36,836 nucleotides of DNA, taken from assembly GCA_947074115.1 (NCBI GenBank), contig CAMTOK010000010.1, positions 1 to 36,836 of the forward strand. The letters are read 5' to 3'. Below, one piece after another: positions 16,323 to 24,445 of the stretch. This DNA comes from an uncultured Erysipelotrichaceae bacterium. Lineage in GTDB: Bacteria; Bacillota_I; Bacilli_A; Erysipelotrichales; Coprobacillaceae. The translations under genes were made by a program, and so were the position numbers. The number at the start of each line of letters is the position of its first letter. Position 1 is the stretch's first letter. The notes beneath the pieces are model-generated. The model was not told the DNA's origin, did not search any database, and worked only from the letters and a program-made list of their open reading frames with translations.

Positions 16323-17357
16323 TTATAATAATCCCATTTCGATCATTTTTAATCCGATATCAACTGAATTATAGGCTGCACCTTTCATTAATTGGTCAGC
16401 AACAACCCATAAACTTAAACCATGATCATTATCTAAATCTTTTCTCACTCGTCCAACATGAACAAGTTCATCTCCAATGAATAAGTTTGCCATTGGATAG
16501 ATTTGGTCTGTGACATCATCATATAAATCTACACCATGAGAGTTTTGTAATAATTCAAATACTTTATCAATGTCGATTGGTTTTTTAGTTTCAATATAAA
16601 CAGATTCACTGTGTCCTCTTAAAACAGGAACACGAACACATGTTGCATTGACTTTAATATCTTTATTAAAGATTTTCTTTGTTTCATTAACCATTTTCAT
16701 TTCTTCTTTTGTATAATGGTTATCTAAATCAAATTTGTCTACCTGTGGTATACAGTTAAAAGCGATTGGATAATGTTTTTTATCACTTCCACAAGGTAAT
16801 GTTTTCGCAACAGGTTCTTCACCTTTAAGAACTTCTTCAGATTGTCTATAAAGTTCTTCCATACCCGCTACCCCTGCACCAGAAACAGCTTGATAAGTTG
16901 AAACAACGATTCTTTCAATATCAAAGTATTCATTTAAACGGTTTAATGCACTTACCATTTGAATCGTTGTACAGTTTGGGTTTGCGATGATTCCTTTGTG
17001 GTCTCTTAAAGCTTCGCCATTCACTTCAGGAACTACTAATGGAACATCCTTGTCCATTCTAAAGTGTGATGTGTTGTCAATGTTGATACATCCAGCTTGT
17101 ACAGCGAAAGGTACGTATTTTTCAGAAATGCTCCCTCCAGCACTCCAGAATGCGACATCAACACCTTCAAAAGAGTTTTCAGTTAATTCTTCGACAACAA
17201 AAGTTTGTCCTTCATATTCAATTTCTGAACCTGCAGAACGTGCAGATGCTAATAATTTTAAATTTTCAACTGGAAAATTAAATTGGAAGATACATCTGAT
17301 CATTTCTCTTCCTACTGCTCCTGTTGCCCCTACGACAGCGACATTGTATTTTTTCAT
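16323..17357 (-). CDS. asd: Aspartate-semialdehyde dehydrogenase
   Basis: Asd reduces aspartyl phosphate to aspartate semialdehyde with NADPH, the branch point to lysine/diaminopimelate and homoserine. The 344-residue protein has the nucleotide-binding loop VVGATGAVGREM, SAGGSISEKY, the active-site NPNCTTIQ with nucleophile C129, and YQAVSGAGVAGMEEL. Its length is typical of the Gram-positive type. It is last in hom-lysC-asd, 12 bp after lysC, with GAGGAAG as ribosome site. No dapA or thrB follows; the pathway splits elsewhere on the chromosome. Confidence 0.96.
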   Translation of the reverse strand: MKKYNVAVVGATGAVGREMIRCIFQFNFPVENLKLLASARSAGSEIEYEGQTFVVEELTENSFEGVDVAFWSAGGSISEKYVPFAVQAGCINIDNTSHFRMDKDVPLVVPEVNGEALRDHKGIIANPNCTTIQMVSALNRLNEYFDIERIVVSTYQAVSGAGVAGMEELYRQSEEVLKGEEPVAKTLPCGSDKKHYPIAFNCIPQVDKFDLDNHYTKEEMKMVNETKKIFNKDIKVNATCVRVPVLRGHSESVYIETKKPIDIDKVFELLQNSHGVDLYDDVTDQIYPMANLFIGDELVHVGRVRKDLDNDHGLSLWVVADQLMKGAAYNSVDIGLKMIEMGLL

Positions 17358-17369
17358 ATTTCTTCCTCC

Positions 17370-18599
17370 CTATCCTAAAAATGCTTCGTGTAATAATACT
17401 TGTGCTTTTTTAACATCTTGGCTATCAATAAAACAAGATATATTGATTTCACTACAAGATATCATTTCTATATTAATATCATTGTTCATTAAAGTGTTAT
17501 ACACTTTTTGGAACATCCCTTTATTGTTTTTAATACCGACACCAATAACGGCTACTTTTCCAATGTTCCCACGAACAATTGTTTTAGATGGTTTTAAAAC
17601 AGATTTCATATCATTAATAACATCAACAACACGATTAATATCCTTGTCATTAATAATTAAAGATATATCCATATGGCCACCACCGACAAGTGCTTGATTA
17701 TAGATATTGACGTTTACGCCTGCTTCTGAGATCTTTTCAAATAGATCACCAGCTGCATTTGTTTTAGCATCAACACCGACAAGTGTAATTCTCGCTTCAT
17801 TTTGAGAACCGGTAATACCAGATATTAATAATTGATCCAAGTGCTCTTTCATAATTATCTCATCTCCTAAAACATATGTCCCGATACTGTTATCAAAGGA
17901 ACTTCTTGCGTGTATTTTAATTCCGTTAGTGGCAGCAAGCTGCACACATCTGTGATTTAAAACTTTAGCGCCGTTTCTTGATAATTCTAACATCTCACTA
18001 TAACTAATATAGTCTAATTTAATAGCCTCTGGTACGATACGCGGATCGGCTGTATAGATACCATTGACATCGCTATAAATCTCGACTTCATCAGCATCGA
18101 TGGCAACGCCAATAGCGACAGCTGATAAGTCACTTCCTCCTCTACCCAATGTGGTGATTTTCCCATTTTGGGAATACCCTTGGAATCCTGGACAGATGAC
18201 TATATCTGATTCAAGTAGTTTGTTTAAGATGTGATGACCTTCGACAGATGTCACAGTCGCATCTTGATGCGTTGAATCAGTCATAATTCCTAGTTCACGG
18301 TTTGTCACCGTATCAACTTTATATCCTTGTGCACTTAATTCACTTTTGACGACCAAAGTAGAAATCGTTTCTCCAATACTAGACAAACGATCAATTTCTT
18401 CATCAGTCAGCAAATCGGTTTGAACGATGGATAAAAGTGTATCTGTTGCATATGGATCATCAAAACGACCCATAGCACTGACAACAGCGACAATTTTGTT
18501 TCCCTTAGAAACTTCACGAATAATGTTTTTATACATATTTTCGCGTGTTTCCACATTGCGTGTAGAGGTTCCTCCAAACTTCTGCACAATAACTTGCAT
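17370..18599 (-). CDS. lysC: Aspartate kinase
   Basis: Aspartate kinase phosphorylates aspartate, the first step of the lysine, threonine and methionine family. The 409-residue protein opens with VQKFGGTS (K7) and has GRGGSDLSAVAIG plus DVNGIYTADPRIV in the kinase domain (about 1-250). The C-terminal third holds two ACT regulatory domains (ITLVGVDA and KVAVIGVGIKNNKGM), so feedback control by lysine and/or threonine is likely; which one is not readable here. It begins one base after the hom stop, with GAGGGG as ribosome site inside hom, indicating tight coupling. Confidence 0.96.
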   Translation of the reverse strand: MQVIVQKFGGTSTRNVETRENMYKNIIREVSKGNKIVAVVSAMGRFDDPYATDTLLSIVQTDLLTDEEIDRLSSIGETISTLVVKSELSAQGYKVDTVTNRELGIMTDSTHQDATVTSVEGHHILNKLLESDIVICPGFQGYSQNGKITTLGRGGSDLSAVAIGVAIDADEVEIYSDVNGIYTADPRIVPEAIKLDYISYSEMLELSRNGAKVLNHRCVQLAATNGIKIHARSSFDNSIGTYVLGDEIIMKEHLDQLLISGITGSQNEARITLVGVDAKTNAAGDLFEKISEAGVNVNIYNQALVGGGHMDISLIINDKDINRVVDVINDMKSVLKPSKTIVRGNIGKVAVIGVGIKNNKGMFQKVYNTLMNNDINIEMISCSEINISCFIDSQDVKKAQVLLHEAFLG

Positions 18600-18600
18600 T

Positions 18601-19755
18601 TTAACCCCTCACTTTAAATAAGTTAGTTGTGTAACCTTTTAATTGCTCTTCTAATTCACTATATTCAATTTCATTAGTAATATAAATGTGATCTTTACCT
18701 TGAGAATAATAAGTATCATAATCAATATCGAGTGGTTGATCACATCTTACATAATAACGAGAGAATGTAATTGGATAGATAGCGTCAGTCTCGTTATAAT
18801 CATGAGACCAAACAGCTTGTTCATGAGTTTTCATAATATCACTCACAACAGCACTCGCAGTCACATAACGGCCAGCGCCTTTACCATAGAAAATAACGTT
18901 TTCTAAATAATTACATGAAATCTCTACGACATTATATGCTTGATTCACATTAGCGACTATGTCTTTTGTCCCGATTAATGTAGGCGAAACATCAATTCCA
19001 ATACCATTTTCTAGTTTTTTAGCCTGTGCAATTAATTTTATGCGGTAACCTAATGCTTTAGCATAGTCCATATCTAATTTAGTCACTTTTCTAATACCAG
19101 TTGCTTGTATTTTCTTATAATCAAAGAAGACTTCAAATGCATTCATAGCAAGAATTTGAATCTTGTGTGCAGCGTCAATCCCATCAAGATCTAAGCTTGC
19201 ATCAGCTTCAACAAATCCTAAACCATCAGCAATTGTTAATGCTTCATCAAAATCTAAATTATCTGTTTCCATTAATGTTAAGATAAAGTTTGTTGTACCA
19301 TTTAAGATACCCTCTATCTTTTTAATTTCATTTGCGATTAAGTTTTCTTTTGCAGGGGCAACAACAGGAATTCCACCACCAACTGCAGCTTCATAATAGA
19401 TTTTTGCATTATTTAAAGCTGCCACTTTAAATATTTCTTGTCCATCATGAGCAATTAATGCTTTGTTAGCAGTGACAACATTCTTACCACGTTTAAGGGC
19501 TTCAAGAATGATTGTTTTTGCGATTGTTGTGCCACCGATCAATTCTACAACAGTATCAACTTCATCATCATTGATAATGTCTTTATAATCTGCTGTATAA
19601 ATGATGCCTTCTGGTAAATCCATGTCGTCTAATGAACAACCATATTTAATAACGACTTCTTCACCAATTGTTTTCTCTAATCTTTCTTTTTGTTCTGTAA
19701 GAATTTCAACAACACCATATCCTACAGTACCTAGTCCAATAATACCTATCTTCAT
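18601..19755 (-). CDS. hom: Homoserine dehydrogenase
   Basis: Hom reduces aspartate semialdehyde to homoserine. I start it at ATG 19755 (MKIGIIGLGTVGYG) behind AAGGGGGA; an upstream in-frame extension of 10 codons would overlap the attenuator and has no ribosome site. The 384-residue protein shows the Rossmann loop GLGTVGYG, NVVTANKALIA, YEAAVGGGIPVV and ILNGTTNFILT, followed by the catalytic region with GFVEADASLDLDGIDAAHK. A C-terminal region of about 60 residues after KGAGRYVTASAVVSDI is shorter than a full ACT domain, so it may be insensitive to threonine feedback. It leads the hom-lysC-asd operon. Confidence 0.95.
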   Translation of the reverse strand: MKIGIIGLGTVGYGVVEILTEQKERLEKTIGEEVVIKYGCSLDDMDLPEGIIYTADYKDIINDDEVDTVVELIGGTTIAKTIILEALKRGKNVVTANKALIAHDGQEIFKVAALNNAKIYYEAAVGGGIPVVAPAKENLIANEIKKIEGILNGTTNFILTLMETDNLDFDEALTIADGLGFVEADASLDLDGIDAAHKIQILAMNAFEVFFDYKKIQATGIRKVTKLDMDYAKALGYRIKLIAQAKKLENGIGIDVSPTLIGTKDIVANVNQAYNVVEISCNYLENVIFYGKGAGRYVTASAVVSDIMKTHEQAVWSHDYNETDAIYPITFSRYYVRCDQPLDIDYDTYYSQGKDHIYITNEIEYSELEEQLKGYTTNLFKVRG

Positions 19756-19885
19756 TCTAATCCCCCTTAATATAAAAAACCTCATTTTTAATGAGGTCTT
19801 CTTTATGACATAAACAAGACATTCTCTTTTTTTAGTTGTTAATATATCTAACTCTATTAATCGAAGAAATGTCCTCCTTTATTTT
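19756..19885 (-). ncRNA. Attenuator-type leader of hom-lysC-asd
   Basis: About 130 nt lie between the predicted start point and the hom ATG. The leader opens with a strong AAAGGAGGA that is not followed by ATG, GTG or TTG. GACATT (19873-19868) can pair with AATGTC (19823-19818), while the latter GTCTT can instead pair with AAGAC further on. Just before the hom ribosome site stands a terminator. No T-box (AGGGTGG core) or lysine riboswitch consensus is seen. Confidence 0.5.
19774..19797 (-). terminator. Terminator hairpin in the hom leader
   Basis: On the minus strand, ACCTCATT (19797-19790), a 3-base loop and AATGAGGT (19786-19779) form a perfect 8-bp stem followed by a T run (to 19774). It lies between promoter and hom, as attenuators do. 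Confidence 0.85.
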
Positions 19886-19891
19886 GGAAAG

Positions 19892-19920
19892 ATAATAGCA
19901 TTTTTGTATACATTTGTCAA
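19892..19920 (-). promoter_or_regulatory. Sigma-A type promoter of hom-lysC-asd
   Basis: A perfect TTGACA (19920-19915), a 17-bp spacer and TATTAT (19897-19892) on the minus strand. The start point should fall near 19885. Confidence 0.85.
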
Positions 19921-19978
19921 ATTATTCTATGATTATTTTGTGAAAATATGAATCTGATATTTCTTATTTGTGAATATC

Positions 19979-20746
19979 TTAAATATCGCAGGAATATTCA
20001 TTGTTTATTATATGAATAGCGTCTGATAAATGCTCCACAATATGACATGCTTTTGATTGAACTTCTAAAGGAGAATAATCAAATGTAAATCCAGTGTGAA
20101 CTTCATTTAACATCGGAAGGTCGTTATAGGTATCTCCAATACCAAAAACTGCTTCATTTTTGAGATGGAAATGATCTCTAATAATCTTAATACCTTCACC
20201 CTTTGAACACCCGATAGGCGCTATATCTATATGTTGATTATTATGAAAGGCAGTAATCACATGACCAAATTTTTTATTAATAGCTTCACTATCATGTTTT
20301 GCTTGTTCAATATTCTCTATTGAATAATGAAATGAAAGGGCACTCACATGAGAGACGTTAAGGTCATCGAATGATTCGATGTGAATACCACCGAAATCTT
20401 TAATTTTCTTTTTATATAATTTATAGCGTTCATCATTTACGACAACTGACATATCTTGTTGGTGATTAAAGGTATAAATATCTTTAACAAGATCATATGA
20501 GATTAATGATTCATATAAAACATGAAAATCACGATCTAATATCAGTGCGCCACTTAATAATATATAGAAGTCATATGTGAGTTGATAGGGAAGACTTGGT
20601 TCTAAAACGCCTTTTAAACTTCTTCCTGTACATAATCCAAATAGATTTCCTTCTTTTTGAAAGGATTTAATAGATTCTACATCCTTGATTTTCATTTTTG
20701 ACTCAAACAAAAGTGTTTGATCAAAATCACTAGCTAGTAACTTCAT
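19979..20746 (-). CDS. HAD-superfamily (Cof-like, class IIB) phosphatase
   Basis: The 255-residue protein starts at ATG 20746 (MKLLASDFDQTLL). GGAGGC lies 7 bases upstream of this ATG but only 1 base from the next ATG upstream, which excludes the longer start. Motif I is DFDQT, with nucleophile D7 and D9; motif IV is GIGDTYNDLPML. The cap domain between them is of the Cof type. Such enzymes dephosphorylate sugar phosphates, flavin or PLP-type phosphates; the substrate cannot be told. It has its own promoter (20774-20801), divergent from the FNT channel gene, and no clear terminator before the hom promoter. Confidence 0.87.
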   Translation of the reverse strand: MKLLASDFDQTLLFESKMKIKDVESIKSFQKEGNLFGLCTGRSLKGVLEPSLPYQLTYDFYILLSGALILDRDFHVLYESLISYDLVKDIYTFNHQQDMSVVVNDERYKLYKKKIKDFGGIHIESFDDLNVSHVSALSFHYSIENIEQAKHDSEAINKKFGHVITAFHNNQHIDIAPIGCSKGEGIKIIRDHFHLKNEAVFGIGDTYNDLPMLNEVHTGFTFDYSPLEVQSKACHIVEHLSDAIHIINNEYSCDI

Positions 20747-20773
20747 TTTCATAGCCTCCAATCTATTATAACT

Positions 20774-20801
20774 ATTATATAATATTTCCATTCAATGTCA
20801 T
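20774..20801 (-). promoter_or_regulatory. Promoter of the HAD phosphatase gene
   Basis: ATGACA (20801-20796), a 16-bp spacer and TATAAT (20779-20774) on the minus strand. Confidence 0.6.
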
Positions 20802-20837
20802 CTTTTTTTCTAAAACGTAAAACATATAAAAAAAATC

Positions 20838-20866
20838 TTTTCAAGAGAGACATTTTTATATATAAT
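20838..20866 (+). promoter_or_regulatory. Promoter of the formate/nitrite channel gene
   Basis: TTTTCA (20838-20843), a 17-bp spacer and a perfect TATAAT (20861-20866). Confidence 0.6.
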
Positions 20867-20891
20867 GACAACGTTATTAAGGAGAATGATT

Positions 20892-21659
20892 ATGTTTAAT
20901 GATATTGAAGTATTAAGTAATATTGGGTACAAAAAGTATAAACAATCAAAGGACGATCCATTTCGTTTCTTTATGAAAGCAGTGGTAGCGGGTGGTTATT
21001 TAGGAGCAGCTGCTATTCTTTCGTACACATTAGGGGCAATGTTCCAAGACAATATGATGGTGTCTAAAGTTTTAATTTCATCTACATTTGGTATTGGGCT
21101 TGTCGCAATTATGTTCTTAGGGGCAGAATTATTTACTGGAAACTGTTTTACAACAATGTTCCCTGTTTTTCAAAAGCAAGTTAAGTTTAGACAAATTTTA
21201 CGTACATGGGCAATCTGTTATGTAGGGAATGCGATTGGTATGTCTATCGTATGTTTTATCTTTATTAAGAGTGGGGCTCAATCAGGAATTATTGGATCTT
21301 ATTTGGAGTATTTAATGCATTCTAAATTAGAGTTCGATGTTATGGAATTGTTCTATAAAGCAATTCTATGTAACTTTATTGTTTGTATTGCATCTTATTC
21401 AGGATATAGAATTCAAGATGATACTGCTAAGTTAATTGTTATTATGGGATTTGTTATGGCATTCGTATTACCAGGTTTTGAACACTGTATAGCTAATGCT
21501 GGAATCTTTACTATGGGAATCACACGTTTAGGAAGCAGTATTTCATGGACTGCATTACCTTGGCAAATGTTAATTGCAACAATTGGAAATATTATTGGAG
21601 GACTATCTTTAGCTATACCTGTATACTTTGTTATAAGACCAGCTAAGGAGGAAAACTAA
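20892..21659 (+). CDS. Formate/nitrite transporter (FNT) family channel
   Basis: FNT proteins are pentameric channels for small anions: formate (FocA), nitrite (NirC), hydrosulfide or lactate/acetate. The 255-residue product starts at ATG 20892, six bases after AAGGAGA; upstream in-frame ATGs at 20865 and 20886 lie in the -10 box or too close to the ribosome site. Six hydrophobic helices are visible, with the family motif FLGAELFTGNCFT and a second half containing the AILCNFIVCIA-type motif (N and C at the usual place of CNxLVCLA). The substrate cannot be fixed; formate export suits a fermenter. A GNAT gene starts directly after the stop. Confidence 0.88.
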   Translation: MFNDIEVLSNIGYKKYKQSKDDPFRFFMKAVVAGGYLGAAAILSYTLGAMFQDNMMVSKVLISSTFGIGLVAIMFLGAELFTGNCFTTMFPVFQKQVKFRQILRTWAICYVGNAIGMSIVCFIFIKSGAQSGIIGSYLEYLMHSKLEFDVMELFYKAILCNFIVCIASYSGYRIQDDTAKLIVIMGFVMAFVLPGFEHCIANAGIFTMGITRLGSSISWTALPWQMLIATIGNIIGGLSLAIPVYFVIRPAKEEN

Positions 21660-22178
21660 TTGGAAACTGAGCGTTTGATTATTAGAAAAGCACAGCAATC
21701 AGATGTAAATGAGTTTTTAAAAATACATAATAGCGAGTTTGTATTAAAATATAATGCATGTCGTCCTTATGGAGAAGAAGAAGCACCACACATCTTAAAA
21801 ACATATGAAGAAGATGAAGGGACTTTCTTTATTGAATATAAAAAGAATCATCAATTTATAGGATCAATTTCAGTTGAATCAGATTCACTAAGACATGGTG
21901 TGAATTCTGTTTGTCTCTCTTATTTCTTAGGGGAAGATTACACAAGACTTGGTCTTATGAAGGAAGCACTAAATCAAATTATTGAGTATTGTTTCAATAC
22001 ACAAAATGTTGATATCATATCAGCAAGAGTTTTCTCTTTGAATATAGCTTCACAAAAATTATTAGAGTCATTAAACTTTCAATTAGAGGGATGTATTAGA
22101 CAATGTGTAAAAGGTCATCACGACATAATCTATGATGATTGTATTTATTCATTGTTAAAATGCGAATATAAAATATAA
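21660..22178 (+). CDS. GNAT acetyltransferase, RimJ/RimL-like
   Basis: The 172-residue protein starts at TTG 21660 (METERLIIRKA), directly after the FNT stop. AAGGAGG at 21645-21651, 8 bases upstream, supports this start, and the METERLIIR opening is typical of the RimJ/RimL branch. The acetyl-CoA loop region is LGEDYTRLGLMKEAL, followed by NIASQKLLESLNFQLEG. The canonical Q/R-x-x-G-x-G/A appears degenerate as Y-T-R-L-G-L-M. The target (ribosomal protein N-terminus, small molecule or other) is unknown. A terminator follows. Confidence 0.87.
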   Translation: METERLIIRKAQQSDVNEFLKIHNSEFVLKYNACRPYGEEEAPHILKTYEEDEGTFFIEYKKNHQFIGSISVESDSLRHGVNSVCLSYFLGEDYTRLGLMKEALNQIIEYCFNTQNVDIISARVFSLNIASQKLLESLNFQLEGCIRQCVKGHHDIIYDDCIYSLLKCEYKI

Positions 22179-22184
22179 TAATGA

Positions 22185-22216
22185 AGTTCTAAACATAAAG
22201 TTTGGAACTTTTTTTA
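22185..22216 (+). terminator. Intrinsic terminator after FNT-GNAT
   Basis: AGTTCTAAAC (22185-22194) and GTTTGGAACT (22200-22209), one G-U pair among ten, 5-base loop, then seven T. Confidence 0.88.
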
Positions 22217-22233
22217 TTTCATGTTTGAAAATA

Positions 22234-22263
22234 TTGGAAGTCATATAAAAAGTCAATTATACT
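22234..22263 (+). promoter_or_regulatory. Probable promoter of the second GNAT gene
   Basis: TTGGAA (22234-22239), an 18-bp spacer and TATACT (22258-22263), 18 bases before the ATG at 22282. Confidence 0.5.
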
Positions 22264-22281
22264 AAAAGGAGAGGTGAATAT

Positions 22282-22824
22282 ATGGAGGACAAAGGATCTA
22301 TTATATTAAAAGGTAAGAGAATAACATTAAGACCATTAAAACAAGGTGACGAAGTCGCCATGTATAAGAACTGGGTCACAAGTGATCAAGTGACAAAGTA
22401 TCTCACATGGACGCCACATACAACAATCAAAAAGACAATTTGGTTATTAAATATGTGGATAGAAGAGTATCAAGATTTATCAACATATCGATATGGTATT
22501 GTGTTAGACAATGATGAGGTTATTGGTATGATTGATGTTGTAAGACGTGATGATGAAAATAAAAAAGTAGAAATAGGATATTGTTTAGGTGAGGCATTTT
22601 GGAACCAAGGAATTATGAGTGAGGCTTTAGATTTAATGATTAAGCATTTATTCGATTGTGGGTATGAACTCATTGAGTCATGTCATCATGTTGACAATCC
22701 AGCGTCTGGTAAAGTTATGAAAAAATGCAAAATGATTTATCAAGGCGTTGTTAAAGGTGAACACTTCAATAATCAAGGACAACCAGTTGATGTTGATGTT
22801 TACGCGATAAGAAGAGAGTTATAA
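22282..22824 (+). CDS. GNAT acetyltransferase, RimJ/RimL-like
   Basis: The 180-residue protein has a RimJ/RimL-like opening (LKGKRITLRPLKQGDE), central strands EVIGMIDVVRRDDENKKVEIGY and the acetyl-CoA region CLGEAFWNQGIMSEAL, followed by NPASGKVMKKCKMIYQG. Like its upstream neighbour at 21660 it belongs to the N-terminal/small-molecule acetyltransferase branch, but it is separated from it by a terminator and has its own promoter, so the two are not one operon. The ribosome site AAAGGAGAGGTG is strong. Substrate unknown. Confidence 0.86.
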   Translation: MEDKGSIILKGKRITLRPLKQGDEVAMYKNWVTSDQVTKYLTWTPHTTIKKTIWLLNMWIEEYQDLSTYRYGIVLDNDEVIGMIDVVRRDDENKKVEIGYCLGEAFWNQGIMSEALDLMIKHLFDCGYELIESCHHVDNPASGKVMKKCKMIYQGVVKGEHFNNQGQPVDVDVYAIRREL

Positions 22825-22850
22825 ATTGTCAAATTATTATGATGAAATGG

Positions 22851-22880
22851 GGGAATATTAAAGATAATATTTCTCTTTTT
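22851..22880 (+). terminator. Weak terminator after the second GNAT gene
   Basis: GGGAATATTA (22851-22860) and TAATATTTCT (22865-22874) can pair with wobble pairs around a 4-base loop, then a CTTTTTC run. The stem is mostly A-T, so efficiency is doubtful. Confidence 0.45.
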
Positions 22881-22936
22881 CTTTGTTAATATTTTATCAA
22901 GAAAAAACTAAAAAACAATGATTAACTGCGCATAAA

Positions 22937-22989
22937 ATTAATTATGTGAATTAATGGAATTTCTTTATTTTTATAAGGGAGTTTCCCTT
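22937..22989. promoter_or_regulatory. Inverted repeats upstream of the V-ATPase operon
   Basis: Two perfect inverted repeats stand in the gene-free stretch 22825-23048: ATTAATT-5 bases-AATTAAT (22937-22955) and AAGGGA-GTT-TCCCTT (22975-22989). The last two bases of the second are the first two of the -35 box, as expected of an operator. The rest of the stretch is AT-rich, with no gene seen. Confidence 0.45.
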
Positions 22990-23016
22990 GAAATAGTGGA
23001 AGAATAGGAGTACACT
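22988..23016 (+). promoter_or_regulatory. Probable promoter of the V-ATPase operon
   Basis: TTGAAA (22988-22993), a 17-bp spacer and TACACT (23011-23016), about 33 bases before the first gene. Confidence 0.55.
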
Positions 23017-23048
23017 AAGTAAGAAAATTAGATAAGTTGGGAGGGGTC

Positions 23049-23363
23049 ATGTTGGATAAAGTGATTCGAGATATTGTCGAAATTGATTTAGATTGTTCAA
23101 ATCAAGTTGAACAAGCCAAACAAAAAAGACAAGATTTACAGATGAATATGAGTGAAATGAAAAAAGCAATTTATGATTCATTTGTAAAAGAATATCAAGA
23201 TAAAGTGGATGAACATAAAAAACATTTAGAACAAACCATTTTAGAAACGAAACAAAGAAATGATCAAGAATATAGAGAATCACTCAATCAACTCTCAGAT
23301 CTTTGCGAAAAGAACAAGGATGAATGGGTTTTGTCTATTGTATCTCGCAGTAAAGAAATATAA
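23049..23363 (+). CDS. ntpF: V-type ATPase peripheral stalk subunit (G/H-like)
   Basis: The 104-residue protein is a charged, almost continuous coiled coil (QAKQKRQDLQMNMSEMKKAI onwards), as expected for the G/H subunit that pairs with subunit E to form the peripheral stalk. I start it at ATG 23049, next to GGGAGGGG; the frame is open from TTG 23037, which overlaps the ribosome site, and TTG 23052 is another possibility. It heads a nine-gene operon, and position as well as composition support the call; the sequence itself is low in specific motifs. Confidence 0.75.
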   Translation: MLDKVIRDIVEIDLDCSNQVEQAKQKRQDLQMNMSEMKKAIYDSFVKEYQDKVDEHKKHLEQTILETKQRNDQEYRESLNQLSDLCEKNKDEWVLSIVSRSKEI

Positions 23364-23376
23364 GGAGAGGTGACTT

Positions 23377-24414
23377 ATGAGTTCATTTTCATCAAATGCA
23401 ATTCTTGCGAAAGCCAGATCAATGTATTCGAAACGATTAACTGATTATGATTACGAAGAATTGTTGAAAAAGAGAAATGTAAATGAAGTGGTTTCATATT
23501 TAAAAAGTGAAACAGCATATAGTGATGTCTTAACAGATATCAAAGAAAACAATGTCCACCGTGGACAATTAGAAGGCTTATTAAATAAGGAAGTCTTTAT
23601 TCGTTTAAATCGTTTAATGAGATTTGCTTCTAAAAAAGAATTGGCATTTTATCGTTTAGGGATTACTGAGTTAGAAATTCATTTTATATTAACGAAGATT
23701 AGATTATTAAATTCTAATTATTATTCTGGATATGAAATCAATATTCCGAGCTATTTAACAAAGTATGCAAGCTTTCCTTTATATGGATTGATTACTGCAA
23801 ACGATTATGATAGTTTGCTTAGTTTGTTAAAGGGTACAAAATACTATGATGTTGTTCTTGAATATCTTCCTAAAGATGGGGAACCTATTGATACCAATCT
23901 ATTAGAGTTAGAATTCAAACATATTTCTTATACTGAATACATTGATACAGTTAAGAAATTATTTAAAGGAAAAACAAGAAAAGATCTTTTAACGATGTTA
24001 TATACATCTATAGAATTACAAAACATTACTAAGATCTATCGTTTAAAGAAATTCTTTAATGCAACACCAGAACAAATTGAAAGAGTGTTATTCTTGGAAC
24101 ACAGTCGTATACCAAGAACGATGATGCAAGATTTTATACATGCAAGTAGTGCTGAAGTACTATTAAAAATGTTAGCTGATTCTCCGTATAAGTTATATGT
24201 AGATGATAGTGAGTATGTATTCATTGAATACTATACTGAAAAAATAAAATACTATTTGGCAAAGCGTTATATGAGATTTTCAACAAGTAGTGCACTCGTT
24301 TATATGACATATAAAATTGTGCTACAAATTGAAGTTGATAACTTAAAACATATTATTGAAGGTTTACGTTATGGTGAATCACCAAGTCAAATTAATGCTA
24401 TGTTGATTTATTAA
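23377..24414 (+). CDS. ntpC: V-type ATPase subunit C (central stalk adaptor, d/AC39 type)
   Basis: This 345-residue helical protein matches subunit C (called d or AC39 in eukaryotes), the funnel-shaped adaptor that links the rotating D-F axle to the membrane c-ring. It opens with NAILAKARSMYSKRLTDYDYEELL, a typical start with the conserved R and L positions, and ends KHIIEGLRYGESPSQINAMLIY, where the I-x-E-G-x-R-Y motif is characteristic. Spacing is 13 bp after the stalk gene, with AGGAGAGGTG as ribosome site. In the Enterococcus operon this gene follows ntpE; here it precedes ntpI. Confidence 0.88.
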   Translation: MSSFSSNAILAKARSMYSKRLTDYDYEELLKKRNVNEVVSYLKSETAYSDVLTDIKENNVHRGQLEGLLNKEVFIRLNRLMRFASKKELAFYRLGITELEIHFILTKIRLLNSNYYSGYEINIPSYLTKYASFPLYGLITANDYDSLLSLLKGTKYYDVVLEYLPKDGEPIDTNLLELEFKHISYTEYIDTVKKLFKGKTRKDLLTMLYTSIELQNITKIYRLKKFFNATPEQIERVLFLEHSRIPRTMMQDFIHASSAEVLLKMLADSPYKLYVDDSEYVFIEYYTEKIKYYLAKRYMRFSTSSALVYMTYKIVLQIEVDNLKHIIEGLRYGESPSQINAMLIY

Positions 24415-24445
24415 TTGTGTTAACACAATAAAGAAAGGAGAATAT

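Noticed and set aside
16987-17697. 236-codon open frame on the plus strand
   Set aside because: It is antisense to asd and lysC, both full-length with intact motifs, and has no ribosome site or recognisable protein features.
19756-19885. T-box or lysine riboswitch before hom
   Set aside because: There is a terminator, but no AGGGTGG T-box core or L-box pattern, and at about 130 nt the leader is short for either.
21660-22824. Recent duplication of the two neighbouring GNAT genes
   Set aside because: Both are RimJ/RimL-like, but their sequences differ throughout and a terminator and promoter separate them, so they look like distant family members and not a recent tandem copy.
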